Source: Pachyseris speciosa (taxonomy: Eukaryota > Cnidaria > Anthozoa > Scleractinia > Pachyseridae). Taken from it: a stretch of DNA of 64,000 bases. Where the stretch lies: positions 928,501-992,500 of the forward strand of contig JAEMWC010000193.1 in assembly GCA_016490735.1 (NCBI GenBank). Direction: 5' to 3'. The position numbers and the translations under genes are program-made. Positions 37,701 to 49,400 of the stretch are shown here, one piece after another; position 1 is the first letter of the stretch, and the number at the start of each line of letters is the position of its first letter. The notes beneath the pieces are model-generated. The model had not been told where the DNA came from and searched no databases. It saw only the letters and a program-made list of their open reading frames with translations.

Positions 37701-39056
37701 GAAGTACGATGAAAGAAACGACAAGAGAAACACAACTGGTTCAAACGAAAATGAACTTAGAATTTTTTATTTTCAAATTCTATATTTCAGCGAGAAAGAA
37801 ATATAGAGAAATGACGTCTCTGGTTAGATAGTCAGTTACAGTCTTAAAATAACTGCATCAGCCACATCGCCAAAACCCTATGCTACAATCTGTCCAATTT
37901 CACAATAAAAACTCTGCGTCAAAATTTCTTACGTAGTGATAAAATTCCTATACAGAATTCTCTCCATTTGAGATGGAAGCTTTGAATACTCATAACGGCT
38001 TCCGCACAACACACAATGCCCCTCCCATGAGATTGGACAAAAGAATGTGTCAAGAGGCCGCAGAATATGCAGCTAAGCTCGCAAGAATGGGGACACTGGA
38101 ACACTCCACTGGCTCTGAATATGGCGAAAACCTCTCAATGGGCTGCCGCTCTCGAGGAAAAGGGCAGACTGCTAAAGAAGCCGTCACCAACTGGTAAGAT
38201 CGAAAGTAAACTCTCCATCTGCAGAGAGTAAGTTTTGCATTCTGTGAATTGATTTAGGTCATAGAGAAACCATTTCTTCTAACCCTAGAAATTTAACAAT
38301 GCTTTTCCTTTTCTTGAATCGAGCCATCCATCCACTATTTTCTGATCTCTGCCTTCGGAATTCGGTCATATGGGATTATCAATTTAAATCGTTGTAATTC
38401 CCTGGCTGTTCTTCAGGTCTTATATGCCCAACAAAGTATTATAAAGTAATCAGTTAAGCATTCCGATCCGGGAAGCAAGCTATGCTGTGAGACCTTCAAA
38501 ACTAGTCCTAATTTCTGTTTTCATAGATATTTTAAGAAAACAATGCAGAGTTTGAATCTGCTCACTCCAGTGCGACTGTTAATTTTGGTTTTGATTATCA
38601 CTGCCGTTCGGCCGTCCGCCCGTATGTCCACCCCTCCATGTAAGTCAATGTATTTTTCATAATGGAGGCTGTTTTCTGTATCGTAAAAAAGCCCTTCTCT
38701 TGCCCTTTGGCCCCATTTATGCCTCATTTCCCTTTTTATTTGATTTTTTCTATCTTTTCTTTCCTTGAAGGTACAATGAAGTGTGCACACCGGGTTACAA
38801 TTTTGATTCTTCTGGTTATCAAGGCGACACAGGGCATTTCACTCAAGTAGTCTGGAAAGCCAGCACAGCACTGGGTATTGGAAAAGCGGACAATAGCGAT
38901 CAGGGAATGCACTGCACCTATATCGTTGGCCGCTACAAACCTAAAGGAAACTTTGATACAGGAAACGACGATTACCGTAAAAACGTGTTAAAAGGCTCTT
39001 TTGAAAGTTCCTATTGCAATACAGTTAAAAAGAAACCAAATTCTGGTGGTTTTTGA
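34748..39056 (+). CDS. CAP-superfamily (CRISP/PR-1/GLIPR2-like) secreted protein, gene 1
   Basis: Four exons join in phase: 34748-34793 (signal peptide MWFLYFLLAIEYVKG), 36647-36877, 37956-38193 and 38771-39056, giving 266 aa. The introns have GT-AG ends. Exon 2 encodes a strand-like motif (KIKIAGTGTIKENG) and a Pro/Thr-rich linker. Exons 3-4 encode the CAP domain: LNTHNGFR, MCQEAAEYA, GENLSMGC, then GHFTQVVWKAS and MHCTYIVGRYKP. The residues expected in the CAP pocket (His of HN, GENL, H of GHFT) are present. AATAAA lies at 39242-39247. It is probably extracellular (venom, immunity or matrix). Intron 1 contains a Penelope-like element. Confidence 0.85.
35128..35598 (-). mobile_element. Penelope-like retroelement 3' fragment (GIY-YIG endonuclease), minus copy
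   Basis: The frame 35256-35597 has no ATG and is 5'-truncated. It encodes 113 residues with VYQIHCEKCNKEYVGETARS (GIY-YIG-like with the CxxC pair typical of Penelope), RVKEHQ and IHEHCRLEGHSVD, then the C-terminus. An untranslated tail reaches 35128. Part of it is repeated in the opposite direction immediately after it. Confidence 0.8.
35180..35213 (-). ncRNA. Hammerhead-ribozyme-like core in the Penelope tail, minus copy
   Basis: Minus strand: CTGATGA (35213-35207), a stem GTCCG/CGGAC, then GAAA (35183-35180). Penelope elements are known to carry minimal hammerheads. Stems I and III are weak here, so activity is uncertain. Confidence 0.45.
35599..35839 (+). mobile_element. Inverted 5'-truncated copy of the same Penelope element
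   Basis: It is the reverse complement of about 35128-35365 and starts in mid-coding sequence (FKRRIKEAIQIKL). The two copies meet head to head, as after twin priming or template switching. Confidence 0.8.
35756..35788 (+). ncRNA. Hammerhead-ribozyme-like core, plus copy
   Basis: CTGATGA (35756-35762), GTCCG...CGGAC stem and GAAA (35785-35788). It has the same core as the minus copy and the same weak outer stems. Confidence 0.45.
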
Positions 39057-39241
39057 GATAAGGCTATTAAGTAGATAGGGTCCCTCGACTACTTCACGTT
39101 GCTTCTGCAGCTTAATGAACATATTAAGCCTTGAGAGACGTACGACCATAAATATATAATGGTGATGACGAAGACAATTATGTCTAACAAATACTGTTGT
39201 GAAGTAAACCAGGCCTAGGCAGCCTATTCTTGTTTGACACT

Positions 39242-39247
39242 AATAAA
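39242..39247 (+). terminator. Poly(A) signal of CAP gene 1
   Basis: AATAAA, 186 nt after the stop codon. Confidence 0.6.
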
Positions 39248-39299
39248 ACCTTAGCTGTTAATTGTTTAACACGAGTGGTTTTACAGCGCTGAATATATC

Positions 39300-39300
<1 letters not shown>

Positions 39301-39361
<61 letters not shown>
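39301..39361 (+). repeat. (AT)n microsatellite
   Basis: About 30 uninterrupted AT units just after CAP gene 1. Confidence 0.95.
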
Positions 39362-39363
<2 letters not shown>

Positions 39364-39729
39364 AAAAGCGATTTCTCCAGGCAACACGATCAACAATTTC
39401 AAATCAAATCTCTTTTTAAATGATGACTTTTGTTAGATTTCAGAGTTGACTAATATTTTATTTTTTATAGCTCAAATGTTAAATGTAAACGGCAGTGCCG
39501 CAGGCACAGCTGAACAATCCGCACCTCAAGCCTAACAATTAACAGAATAACCTCTAAATTGTTCAGTTTTCGGTATTGTCATTTTAAGTGGGGGGGGGGG
39601 GGGGGAGGGGATTTCCTAACTCAAATTTCCGATCTTTCCACCAAAACACTCCAAGAATTGAATGCAAAACAATAAAAACCAGCAAAGAAACGGCACGATA
39701 GTATGAAATTTTTAAGTTTTCATGAGACA

Positions 39730-40695
39730 CCCAGATTTTGTTGAACTTGAGGCTGAAAAAACAAATGCAAACAGCAGAGGTCGCGACTCTCAAATTCGTT
39801 GCCGCTACGAAAACATCAGATCGATTTCCGGTGGCAATACGAGTTTTTATGGTGCTGATATTGATATACAAAGCCAGTATCAATTGCCCTCACCCCACCC
39901 CACTACCACCCATCAGGCAAATAAGGTTGTGTCCATACATGTGCAAAGAAATAGGTTCCTGACTTCCGGTGCACATCACGGGCTTGACAAGTCGCGCACG
40001 TTTTTCTCACCAAAACGTTAATTTCCCAAAACTTGAAGATGCATATGCTGCATACTCCGAGCTATCGGTAATAGAATAATTGCAATATAAAACAGAAACA
40101 GAATATGTCCTAAACTCTCAAAGTTTAAGGTAGCGTTAGTCCGAAGTAAAACGCTGATTTTTCATTGGAGCTTTCTGGGGCGTTTCAAACATTTATAATT
40201 ACCTCAAAGGCGATGGCGTATGGAAGACAAAACTTTCTCTTCACTTTTTATTTTGGTTTACAATATAAAAAATATGGTTTACTCGCGCATAATAAATTAC
40301 GAGCAATACACCGGATAACACTGGACAGGTCAATGTGCGATTACGCCAAAGATTGCCCCAAGAAACATGCCAGGGCCCGTTTGATCAAAAGCCGATTAAC
40401 CCTAATCCAATATTAAAAATTAACCAAGTATTTCTCTATCCATAAACGTTGTTCAACGCTAATATTTCGGCTGTAAAATTTTAGATTAGAGGACTTCAAA
40501 CTGAAAAGCAAAAAGCAGCAAAAGAAACTTTCATCCAAAAGTTAAAGGCTGCGAAGTTTGGCACTAATCTTGGATTAAGTTAATCGGCTTTCGAACAAAA
40601 CGGCCGGGCACAGGAGGATAACAATGATGCATTCGCCTGGACAAGAAACCAAAAAGACAACTACAGGCGCAATAACGGTGAAAGAACCTTTAACA
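39730..40695 (+). pseudogene. Decayed third CAP-family gene
   Basis: About 39745-39880 aligns by eye with the linker exon of the two CAP genes (block ending GATATTGAT). About 40280-40375 reads LLAHNKLRAIHR...LDRSMCDYAKD, matching the start of the CAP exon. About 40645-40694 reads GAITVKEPLTDW followed by a retained GTAAGG donor, matching the exon end. In-frame stops interrupt it, and a MITE (40372-40613) splits the exon. It is a dead copy lying between two intact ones. Confidence 0.6.
40372..40613. mobile_element. MITE inserted in the CAP pseudogene exon
   Basis: Inverted ends: GGGCCCGTTTGATCAAAAGC followed by CGATTAACCCTAATCCA, and AATCTTGGATTAAGTTAATC followed by GGCTTTCGAACAAAACGGCC. About 240 bp, non-coding. 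Confidence 0.6.
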
Positions 40696-40699
40696 GACT

Positions 40700-41302
40700 G
40701 GTAAGGTTTGTTAACTTGGGCATGGCGTAAAGTGAAGTCAAAGCTCGCATTTCCACTCAAAGCAAAGCAATTTTCACCTGCTTCTCGTCCAAAATAAATT
40801 TTGTTTGTTTGTGTGTTTGGTTGGTTGATTCCTACTAGTGGCGCCCTATTAAAAGTGCAAACGTAGCAGGTTGGACAAGCAAACAGTGTTCAGACCTGTT
40901 AGCGTCTCTTGGCCGAAATCGGCAACATCAACATTACAGTTGAACATGAAGCTCAAAAACTAAGATTTTTTCTGGGGTAGTATTATAAATGAAAGGTGTG
41001 ATTTATTCAATACTGTTAAACGCGAACTTGGAAAGAAAGAATTGCGAGCTTTCCCTACGAGTCGAACGTTATGACCTTCGGATAACGAGTTTGCATGTAA
41101 AAATATAAAGAAAATGACACCTCTCAATGATTTAGTTTACTGCCCACGCTAGAAATTCCCCATCTCACTTCCATCATCGACAGTATTATACATTCCATAT
41201 CAGGCTATTGATTGTCTAAAGATTGACTTATAAACAATTAATCAGAACTAAGAGATTGATTGAACTTTTATCTTTCGTGTCAAAGCTCCCTTTTCTTACT
41301 TA
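40700..41302. other. Non-coding stretch
   Basis: No gene seen. No clear counterpart of the final CAP exon was found after the pseudogene. Confidence 0.35.
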
Positions 41303-41744
41303 TGTATCAGTCAATTCCAAAAGCGCCCATCCCCCCCCCACCACCCCGACCTCCCCCCCCCCCCGCCTGACGAACACCCGGGCATTTGACTTTTTTGAAA
41401 AATTTTGATCAAATGCCCCGCTGTTTCCAGTTTTAACGGTCAAATGCCCCACTGTCAGGGCCTCAAAAAGGGAAAATCAAGTGTAAATCTATAAGCAAAT
41501 TACTCGTTGCATGAAGCATTTTGGCACGCTCCCCGCTCATAATGAATATTTTATTCTAAAATCGCTTACCTTTTTCAAACCAAATCCGAAAAATTGTGCG
41601 CCAAAACTTTTTCCGATCTCTTTTGTCGGCACTCCAAACTTTGAAAAAAGGCATATCAACTGTATATTTAGTAAACAACGCAAAACCTACGCGGAATCTT
41701 GAAATGAAGGGAGCGAGGCGGCTCCCATGGTGAATGAATGAATA

Positions 41745-42920
41745 GGGAGCTTTAGCAACAAGGACGGCAACGGCAACGAGAACGCCACAAAACAATAGCC
41801 TTAAGGGGGGACTAACTTAACTACAGACTTAGCGTTGTTGCCAAGGGATTTTTGCGGACTGTATTTGTAAAACACAGTTTTTCGGTGTTTTTGCCACTGT
41901 ATTGGTGAAACGTGCGAAGAGGTGAACATGTAAAATTAATAAATTGCTATTGCACATGCGTAACTTGCCCCAGGCCCCAACCGCGCCTTAGAGAGAAAAA
42001 TCCCTAAAACTTGGAGAAAATTATGTGAAGTTCCGATTTTGTTTGCCAATCGGAGATATTCCAACCTTCTTTACAAGCCTACGTAAGCAATTGTTGTTAA
42101 CGTACATAACTGCAATGATAATGACGAAATGGTATGAATTTGCGTGCTTATGACGTCATAAATCTCAGAAAAAGGCGAATTTCCAAAAATCGATACGTAG
42201 AGTTTTGCACCTTGGCGATTGTTAACCATTGGCACCATTTTCGATATCCAGAAGTGTACGCCACTCGAGTTTTAGGCCTTTTTCTGTTCTGGTCACGTGA
42301 CTTAACAAATATGGTTGTGACTCGAAAATCTTGTAAACCTTTTTGATTGTAAAAACATAGCCAGACAGCTTGTCTGCGCAAGTTAGGGTTTCCAAGATAT
42401 GAGGGTTGGCAACTTTCCATAGCAACAATGTTAGCTCATTTTGTAGTTAAGTTAGTCCCCCTTAATGAGCAAAAACAATGGCTCTGCACGTGCGTTTTAC
42501 ATTTTGGTACATTTCTTTCCCGTCCTCTGCAAAACTGATTTAGCAAAGACAACGGGGACTTCTTGACAACGGCGCGCGCAGATCTAAAAACCGACTTGAC
42601 CAATGGCAGAGCAGCAAATTAAGCACCGGAAGTCATGTTCAGTCCTTTTCGCGCGCTCTCGCGTCCTCAAATGACGTTCCCGTTCTGTTGCTAAATTAGA
42701 CTAACAACGTGACATGACCAAATTTTAGGTTTTCTCGAGAACGGAGAGTGTGACTGTTAAGTTCTCTTTCTTTTTCCTTATTTTAACGGCGTTCATAACA
42801 ATTTAGTCCCTGAATAGTTCGCCAGTACTACAAGTTAAACAAATTAGAATAATAGCGAAAGCAAAAAAAAACGAGAAGTTCTATTCTGAAGTGACGTTTT
42901 CGTTGCCGTCTAAAGCTTCC
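41745..42920. mobile_element. MITE family A copy 2, interrupted
   Basis: It aligns with the copy at 135-505 over both halves (GGGAGCTTTAGC start, CGTTGCCGTC...GCTTCC end). The alignment is broken between 41800 and 42466 by an inserted element. Confidence 0.7.
41805..42461. mobile_element. Innermost 657-bp MITE with TTAA duplication
   Basis: Ends are GGGGGACTAACTTAACTACA in inverted orientation. TTAA is present at 41801-41804 and 42462-42465, where the uninterrupted family A copy has a single TTAAT site (near 190). No ORF of note. Confidence 0.8.
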
Positions 42921-43077
42921 TAATATTTGCACGCGAAACCTTCGCGAAACCCTTTAGATGGCGCCGCCGACCAATGTTTAGCCGAAAGTCAAATGCCCCA
43001 CCGTGCGGGACAAATTTCGGATCAAATACCCGGGATATGCCCGAGGGGGATGGGCGCTTTTGGAATTGACTGATACA

Positions 43078-44913
43078 TTATGGAAACCAGAGTGTTGCAG
43101 CAGTTCTGTTGTTCTTACTGTCGCGTTTTTAGTTGAGTGTCGTTAAACCAAAACCAAAACCAATGTAATCATCACTCGGACCAATCACAATAGATGCAAA
43201 AAGAAACGCAATGAGCCGATCATAACACGAAGGAATCATTTGTAGCCGGTGCAAAGCGCGGCAAAACAAAGAAACCAATAACATAAACAAACGACGCAAA
43301 GTGCAGTAAGTTGAATTACATGCATGGTGTCCTAAGCTTTACTAGTAAGCTTTACCAAGTAAGTTAGGCTACCAGTGAAACCTGTAAATTGGCGCTTAAA
43401 AGTTGACACAATTGACAGAGATGTCCTAAATTAAAAAGAGTCGACTTATCTGAGATTTCAAGCGTCAGATAAGAACAGGTTAGGTAAAATCCTGAACCAA
43501 TAAGAAACAAACTGATGCAAAGGTCAGGTCATGAAAGACGAAGATATTCTTCACAGGTGTCTATTTTGCAGGGGAAACTACAGCTTATGTCTTCTGTGCT
43601 AAACCTTAAACGGGAGATCTGGTAAGACACAAAGCATATGCATCAGTATTATACCAACTTTGCTGCTTATCGTTTTATTGATTTAGTAACTTCTGTCAAT
43701 GTATATCTAATCGTTTGTTTGTGGCTTGGTTTATTTGTTCTTTCCTCGGTTAATATTTAAACATTGGCATGTAACTAGTTACGCAAAGATACTCGGCGGG
43801 ATTTATTTGCGATACACGTTAAAAAAAAAGAAGTTTTTTTCAACTCTTTATTACACTTTCCTCCCGTGCACGTGTTGCATAAAACGTGGAGTTAACCGAA
43901 CATAGGTGAAACGAAAACAAGCAATTAGGCAGTCATGCATTAATTAAATGAGTCAAAACGGTGCGATTGAAAAATTTGAAAATATGATGCAGTCATCCCA
44001 GCTCTTGCTATATAGTTTTGCTTCATAACTTTAACACGAAAAGTATGTTAACAAATTTAAGTTACTACTGGCATGTTTTTGCTTTCATTGGTCACTGGAT
44101 CCTATAGGGAAACAAAATACAGGAGCTGTAAATTTAATGCTCGTTTCAAAATTTACACAGCACCTTGTTCAGTTTTTTTCGGGAAGGGCTTTCACACAGT
44201 AGGAATCAAAGTCATAGGTGCGAATTTTTCGTGTAACTTTAAGTTTCAATGGTGTGAAAAACAATGGACGATTGATGAAAATCGGTATTGCCATATTTTG
44301 TGGTCAAACAAAGTCGCTTAACCTGAATAGAATAACAAAATAAAGGTCATGAATATGATATAGAATTTGACGCCCGTTGTGATTTTTAGCTTCAATGTGA
44401 TGCAACCGTGGGTATCTTCTTGAGGAGACTGAAATGTTATGGGGAAAACCAAAATGACCGAATGTGGAAGACTTTTGACTTTTATAATTAGTGAATAGTT
44501 TATGATGTTTGTAAAATCACACAGTGTTAATTTACTTCAATAAGCGCTGCGACGAGGCAGCGCATATTTCGCAACTTTGAGCTGGTCATGCAAACAAAAA
44601 CGATTCTGACCTTACTTATATTAAGGTTAAAGAATATTTTACTTTAACGTAAAACACCTGAAACGACTTAAGTAGAACGCAAATATGAAAAAGCGTTACG
44701 TTTTGTGTCAAATGGTGCTAAGAAAAAATAATCCTGGTACAGAAAGGCGATTTCGTTTTTCTCTGACAGGGTGGGTAAGGGTTTTCTTTCTAGAAGATAT
44801 CACAGAATTGAAGTAAAGTATTCGATAGAGCTACAAAGTGCGATAGCTAGAGGCCTGTATTTTACATTATAAAACAATCATCAAACATCAGAAACTCGTT
44901 AACCGTTACGGTA
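43078..44913. other. Non-coding stretch
   Basis: No gene, RNA gene or clear repeat end recognised. Confidence 0.35.
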
Positions 44914-45342
44914 CAGTAAACACCCGCATATAAGAACACACGATTTTGGAGGTCAGGCTGATTGAGTTCTTATTTATCGGGTGCTTAATGACAAATCAGC
45001 CTCAAAATGTTCTTAAAATGTTCTTAAATTTTTATTTAATAATACTATCCAAAACATGTTGCTAGAGGTATAATTAGCATATTTTAGGAAAATAAACTAG
45101 GTAATATTTGTAGAAAAAAAGTACTCAATACCAAAACAAGACAGCTTGACAGCTGATAGAGTTATGTAGTTATCTGACAGCAAACATAAACTTACATGTT
45201 TTGTAATTATGACACTTTTTCCATTTTATAAGAACATGTTACAATTTCAGGCTGATCTTGTTCTTATAAAAATGGGGCTTTATTGGCCAAATTTCAGCCT
45301 GGTGTTCTTAATCCATTTGTTCTTCTTTGCGGGTGTTTACTG
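44914..45342. mobile_element. MITE with CAGTAAACACCCGC ends
   Basis: Inverted ends CAGTAAACACCCGCATATAA and GCGGGTGTTTACTG, 429 bp, with internal inverted copies of TGTTCTTAT. No ORF of coding character. Confidence 0.65.
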
Positions 45343-45686
45343 CATGAGTGGTCCCAAAACATCATCCCGCATCCAAAGATCGATCACCAGACGAAACGTT
45401 CTTTGGTTTGTAACAGACCCTTTCACGGTTTCTGAGGCCATCTTGGTTGGGGCCAGGGCAAACACGACTAAAATTACAAATGTAACTCCCCCACGGAGGC
45501 ACGATTTTGATAGGGAAAATGGCTTTTGAAAGACAATTGTACTGAGATTATTTTCTTGAAGTATAAAGAACAGATTCGGGCTACAACGACCGTAAACGAA
45601 TTTTTTAAGATTTCATACACACCCTTCTAATCAAACTTATGCAAATTATCGCCAAATTAGAAGCCACATGAGAAAATTTATAATTC

Positions 45687-46096
45687 TACCGGAAAAGCTC
45701 TGTTAAGCCCCCGGGGAGCTAATTTCATAACGAGGGGCTTATTGGAGAGGGGGGCTTAATTGAGGGGGGGGCTTATTTCAAATCTTTGAACACGCCGTTT
45801 TCGTGTTAAATAGTTTCTGTACAAATTTCAAACAACTGCAGTAAAACTTTATTATTTAGTAGCGAGAAGGAAACAGTATTGTGTGTTTTATTGTATATTT
45901 GTTTAAAAACAAACCAACTGGGCCGCATAAAGTGTATTTCGTAAGAGGGAATAGGGGGAAATAATTACAAAATCTAGTGTCCCATACGGGGGGGGAGGGC
46001 TTATTACAAAAACCGACTCCCAAACGGTGTGCTTATTAGAGAGGGGGGCTTAAAAGAGAGGTGGGGGGGGGGGGGCTTAATAGAGCTTTTACGGTA
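45687..46096. mobile_element. MITE with AAGCTCT(G/A)TTAAGCCCC ends
   Basis: Inverted ends ACCGGAAAAGCTCTGTTAAG and its near complement, followed inward by GGGGGGCTTAAT-type repeats. About 410 bp. Confidence 0.6.
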
Positions 46097-46474
46097 ATTC
46101 ACGGACGTCGTACCATCTTCAATGGCCTAATTTTCTTCTGGATAAATGATATCGATAAAACTATTAAAAACAGTGGCAAATGTTGGAAATCCGCCTTCTT
46201 GTAGCGGAGTTACAGTGGTTCAAAGTCGGCCAAATTTAGCAGTGCTTGCCCTCCCTCCCTCCCCCCCCCCCCCCCCCCCCCCACAACCAAGCTATGGCGT
46301 TAGAAAACTGTTTTAAAATCAGACTTTGAGGTTAACCTCGTAATGACTCTAAAACAAAGCTTCCTTAGAGCAAACTGCACCCCAGTCCCTAATGAATCAC
46401 TAATTAACGCCTGACTAATCACCTAACTAACAATTGACTACTTTGCATTTCATGGTTTCAATGCAGCCGTTTAG

Positions 46475-49400
46475 ATGTCTAAAAACATGTGGTTCTGTTA
46501 TGCATTGCTCATTATCTGGGCTGTTCAAGTACAAGCAGGTAAGAAGGCGTTTATTGATATTTTAGTATAAATCTTCCAGCGCTCTATCCTGAGTGTCGTT
46601 CTAGCTCTTATTGGCAACGCCTCTTCACTGATCACTCCGTTGTAGATAGTGAGTAGCAGTTGCCAACAAAATGGCTGGCGCTTATTCGCGTTTTCGAAGT
46701 GTTGTTTAGTTTTCAACGACTAGTAAATTTATACTAAAAGCAATTAGAATATTCGCTCTCGATTTCTATGCGTGATAGCTGATTCGGGCAGAGCCGTCTT
46801 CAGTTATCATGCGATACAAATCGAGAGCGAATAATCTAATTGTTTTAACAATATTCTTTGATGAAAAGAACCAAGACTATGCCTTTCCTGGTACATAACG
46901 TCACATCATAGGTACTATAATTGACTAGTTCTTTTGAGTGTTTGTTTTCAATGGAAATATCTGCTTTGGGATTCAGGTTAAACCATGATCTCCATACCAT
47001 TAAAGTGAGTATTTGATTTCATTTTGTTGATGAAACTCGAGTAAATGACCAAAGCTGTTTTATTTCCAAGGAGTGTTTGGCTAAAGCTCACAATTAATAT
47101 AACCATACTCCTTTTATTATAGCCTTAATTTCTGTCTTCCACGTGGAAAAACGAACATGACATTATCAGGTGACTACGGTTTTGGCGCCTTTTAGATTTA
47201 ATGACAATTTTAATAACAAAGAAGGCGTTGATATTTTGTGAATTTTGAAAGTTCGCTTCTTTTTAAGCGCGATGATTTTATTTATTGAGAGGGGAATAAG
47301 TGGAGCAGTATATGGCAAGGTGGGGGAATATATATCTCCTTGTGGGGGAATATATATTTCCCCGGGGGAAATATATATTCCCCTCCTTCAGCTATTGTTT
47401 TCAGCCCCGCTCTCCCTTTTACAATCAAAGTTGGTAGTTCACAAGGGGCTATTAAATATATTCAACCGAAAAGAACAAAGGAAACCGAGCCAAGTGACAA
47501 ATAAGAAACCAAACTTTACAATAACGACTTTCCTTCAGTTTTATGATATTTGAGTTCCACAACCCCAAACGTCTGCCACACATGTGTATTTAGCAGGATC
47601 CGCCGGATCTGAAATGACAGCAAATATAGCGAGTCAATCGGCTCATGGTCCTGTAATATCAAGAACTCCTGCTTCTGATCGAGTACACTATAAAAGACAA
47701 GACTAGGAAACCATTTTTAACTAGGGAAAGCGCGTCATCCAAGCTGAAAATGGCCAGGGATCGGTTAGTTTAGGGTTAAGGTTAGGGTTAGGGGGGTTTC
47801 GTACGTAGTGTTTACGCCTTATACATTTTCAGCATTTTCGGCTTGGGTGACGCGCTGTCCCTAGTACCGACATGTCAAGGAGCCTTATTAACACAGCTGA
47901 AAGGCGGAGTGAGACCTCCCTTTTGGAGAAACGACGGTGCCTATACACTGACTAGTGGGTACGGATCTGTATTTTGATGAGAATGTGTTTTCTTCAGGTC
48001 CCAGTGTAGAAGCTAACAACAAGCAGAATGATGCGGCCACTATAAAAATCGCTGGAACTGGAACCATTGGTAAAAATGGACAGACCGCAATCAACTTAAA
48101 TGTTGAGATAAGTCCTGGGCCCGCAGGCCAAGTTCCTATACCCGTTGGTGGAATTCCTGGACCGGGCGGGGCACGTCCAACACAGCCAACAAAACCTCCT
48201 ACCGAAGGCCCAACAACAGTCGGGACACCAACACCAGGGGCTCCAACCGAGGGCACAACATCGGGAGGGACACCAACACCAGGAGTTCCAACCGAGGGTA
48301 CAACACCAGGAGGGACACCGTCCGGGACAGGAGAAGGAGCACCAGGAGGTACTTGCACACACCTGACACTATAAACACTATAAATCTTTCAACCCCCAAA
48401 CAAATACAGAAAGAAAGGGGAACACATGTCTCGAAAACAGTCTCCAGAAACATTATTTGATTTCCCTTCTAATACATATGGGTTATTGGCCAAGCGTGAG
48501 GTCAAGATGGCGGGATATTGGCCAAGTCCTTTTTCTGCGTGTTTATGGACCAAGACGAAGTCAAGGTCCATAAACAGGCAAAAAAAGAACGAGGCCAGTA
48601 TCCCGTCATCTTGACCGAAGAAGCTTGGTCAATAAAGGATTTATTATATGACTCAAAGGACGCTATTAAAAGACAGTAAAACGCGGGACGAACGGGCTAT
48701 CCCGAGCGGTCAAGATGGCTCCATCTTTACCTCGCGGGTAGCTAACCACAGCAGGAGAATTGATTCATCTTGACCGCTGAAAGAGCCAGTCATAATAAAT
48801 GTATAGACTTCCATAGTGATGTAAATACACGGCCTACAAAAAGTTCTTTACCATTGTTACAACAACACAAAAATGTACCACGAATATAGCATAAATGCTT
48901 TGAAAATTGTCTTCCGCAAGTTCGGTCATGCTTCTCAAGAAATTTACTTCCACATTTTAGACGTATGAAACAAGCCTCGATATTATTCTGGTCCAACTAT
49001 TCAGTTGTTTGGCCTTACAAACCTCGCCAATAGGCTTATGTTATTGTTTTTATGGTATGTAAAGCCTTTGCTCAATGAATTATGTTTTTATTTTCAAACC
49101 AAAAAAATTGAATGGTATTCTTTGTTATGCGAGCGTTTGTGCCTCTCCTGAAAATAGCGTATCACGTCAGATCGAGCTATTTACCTTAACAGAAAGAAAC
49201 TAAAAGCATAGAATAAGACAGATAAGCCATTTAGCTTCCTTAACTTTTAAGCTCATTTATCTTCAGGCAGCCGGGCACAGTTACAACCGTCACTTCTATA
49301 CATTAGAAGAAGCCTTAAAGTATTACTAAATGGTTAAGAACCGTAGCACCTTTCTTTTAACCCTAAGCACGAGACAGGCTAGGCAGCCTGCTGTTTTGTT

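Larger units (their letters stand above)
41303..43077. mobile_element. Outer element of a three-level nest
   Basis: Inverted ends TGTATCAGTCAATTCCAAAA (continuing GCGCCCATCCCC) with TTA on both sides. The interior repeats GTCAAATGCCCC. It is interrupted by a copy of family A, which in turn contains a TTAA element. Confidence 0.7.

Noticed and set aside
47888..48358. Minus-strand Pro/Gly/Val-rich 156-aa ORF
   Set aside because: It is antisense to the low-complexity linker exon of CAP gene 2, whose splice sites and frame are well supported.
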